Source: Haladaptatus litoreus
Lineage (GTDB): Archaea; Halobacteriota; Halobacteria; Halobacteriales; Haladaptataceae
Reading direction: 5' to 3'
Length of the DNA: 64,000 nucleotides
NCBI RefSeq assembly: GCF_900156425.1
Contig: NZ_FTNO01000001.1
Location: 1,984,001-2,048,000 of the forward strand
The notes beneath the pieces are model-generated. The model did no database searches. It was not told the DNA's origin and was given only the letters and a program-made list of their open reading frames with translations. A program made the position numbers and the translations under genes. Every line of letters begins with the position of its first letter. Positions within the stretch are counted from its first letter, which is position 1. Below, piece by piece: positions 63,297-64,000 of the stretch.

Positions 63297-64000
63297 ATGA
63301 AACAGCAACTCCCCGACGTGCAGGCTACGGCACCCGACGTGACGGTCGGGTTGAACCGAGTCGGCGTGACCGGTGTGGAAAAACTGGTCGAAATCGCTCG
63401 TCCCGACAAACGACCCTACGTGCTGACCGCCGAGTTCGACGTGCTCGTTGACCTGCCAAGTTGGCGCAAAGGCGCGGACATGAGCCGAAACATGGAGGTC
63501 GTAGACGAAGTCCTCGAAGACGCCGTCAGCGAACCGACCTACCGCGTCGAGGACGTCTGTGGCGACGCCGCGGAGCGATTGCTCGAAAAACACGACTACA
63601 CGACGAAGGCCGAGGTCAGCATGGAAGCGGAGTTCATGGTGCGCGATACGACACCCGAAAGCGGTCGCCCGACGCAGGCAACCGTGGACATCATCGCCAG
63701 CGCGACAGCGACCGAGGAAGAAGAAACGAAAGAGGAAATCGGCGCGCGCGTAACCGGCATGACCGTCTGTCCTTGCTCGCAGGGTATGATGAGCGGGCGG
63801 GCAAAAAAGAAACTCCTCGACCTCGGCGTCGGCGAACAAGAAGTCAAGGAGTTCCTGCGCGAAATCCCGCAGGCGGGCCACTCCCAGCGCGGACACGCCA
63901 CCCTCACCGTCGAAAGTGCAGGTGCACCAGAGGTTGACCTCCACGAACTCATCGAAGTCGCGCGGGATTCCATGAGCGCCCGAATCTACAACCTCGCAAA
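63297..64000 (+). CDS. mptA: GTP cyclohydrolase MptA (FolE2 type), incomplete at the window end
   Basis: Opens the ring of GTP to give a dihydroneopterin-type product that feeds archaeal pterins and, in this group, the preQ0/archaeosine pathway. The first 234 residues are present (family length is about 310). [20 protein letters not shown] at the start, [18 protein letters not shown] with the metal-ligand Cys, and [17 protein letters not shown] with histidines are typical. The last residues [10 protein letters not shown] are part of the expected active-site helix. Confidence 0.93.
   Translation, partial: MKQQLPDVQATAPDVTVGLNRVGVTGVEKLVEIARPDKRPYVLTAEFDVLVDLPSWRKGADMSRNMEVVDEVLEDAVSEPTYRVEDVCGDAAERLLEKHDYTTKAEVSMEAEFMVRDTTPESGRPTQATVDIIASATATEEEETKEEIGARVTGMTVCPCSQGMMSGRAKKKLLDLGVGEQEVKEFLREIPQAGHSQRGHATLTVESAGAPEVDLHELIEVARDSMSARIYNLA

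Overview
The window is chromosomal DNA of a haloarchaeon (class Halobacteria). This is supported by the acidic, Asp/Glu-rich proteins, the dense set of haloarchaeal families (Pus10 and TrmY, archaeal TgtA, HerA/NurA, DUF63, DUF7344-like and DUF7504-like proteins, halocyanin), HMG-CoA reductase for isoprenoid lipids, and a proton-pumping bacteriorhodopsin. Many genes have a TATA-like box about 25-35 nt before the start codon and little or no leader, as expected for haloarchaea. The genus cannot be fixed from the sequence alone.

Layout. 0.06-4.1 kb: a tail-to-tail small membrane protein and the tightly coupled tryptophan operon trpD-F-E-G (minus strand). 4.2-8.3 kb: tRNA-Val(GAC), a winged-helix membrane protein, an orphan half lycopene-cyclase domain, a CBS-domain protein and Pus10. 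8.6-13 kb: a small wHTH regulator, a decayed uppP fragment, a sugar nucleotidyltransferase, a glycosyltransferase, TrmY, and tRNA-Pro(CGG) whose 3' end is duplicated 155 bp downstream. 13-24 kb: a protein built of two tandem modules, an SDR enzyme, a secreted protein with an internal duplication, a NUDIX hydrolase, a GntP permease, tgtA, a spacer full of hairpins, rnhB and secFD. 24-28 kb: a PfkB kinase, DUF63, a ribose-1,5-bisphosphate isomerase-like protein and deoC, which look like a nucleoside/pentose salvage group. 28-35 kb: a channel-like membrane protein, the tRNA methylthiotransferase MtaB, the complete retinal-protein operon bop-crtY-brp, a two-domain halocyanin, a CDF transporter and a HIT protein. 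36-53 kb: TrkA/TrkH potassium uptake, methionine aminopeptidase, an asparaginase-like Ntn hydrolase, a frameshifted PQQ beta-propeller gene, icd, hmgA, assorted small proteins, an amidohydrolase, an inositol-phosphatase-like enzyme and gpmI. 53-60 kb: NurA and HerA, then a three-gene group of a 44-aa membrane peptide, a CHAT (caspase-like) protein and a DUF7504-like partner. 60-64 kb: a universal stress protein, a spacer with 25-nt tandem repeats and a multi-branched hairpin structure, a frameshifted KaiC/RAD55-like ATPase, NAD kinase and the start of mptA.

Themes. tRNA modification recurs (Pus10 and TrmY on residue 54/55, TgtA plus MptA for archaeosine, MtaB for position 37). bop, crtY and brp together supply opsin, beta-carotene and its cleavage to retinal. 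The most unusual items are the peptide/CHAT/DUF7504 group, the hairpin arrays, the tRNA-Pro scar, and a halocyanin whose second copper domain has lost the axial methionine. Three genes carry apparent single-base deletions, which could be real decay or sequence error.
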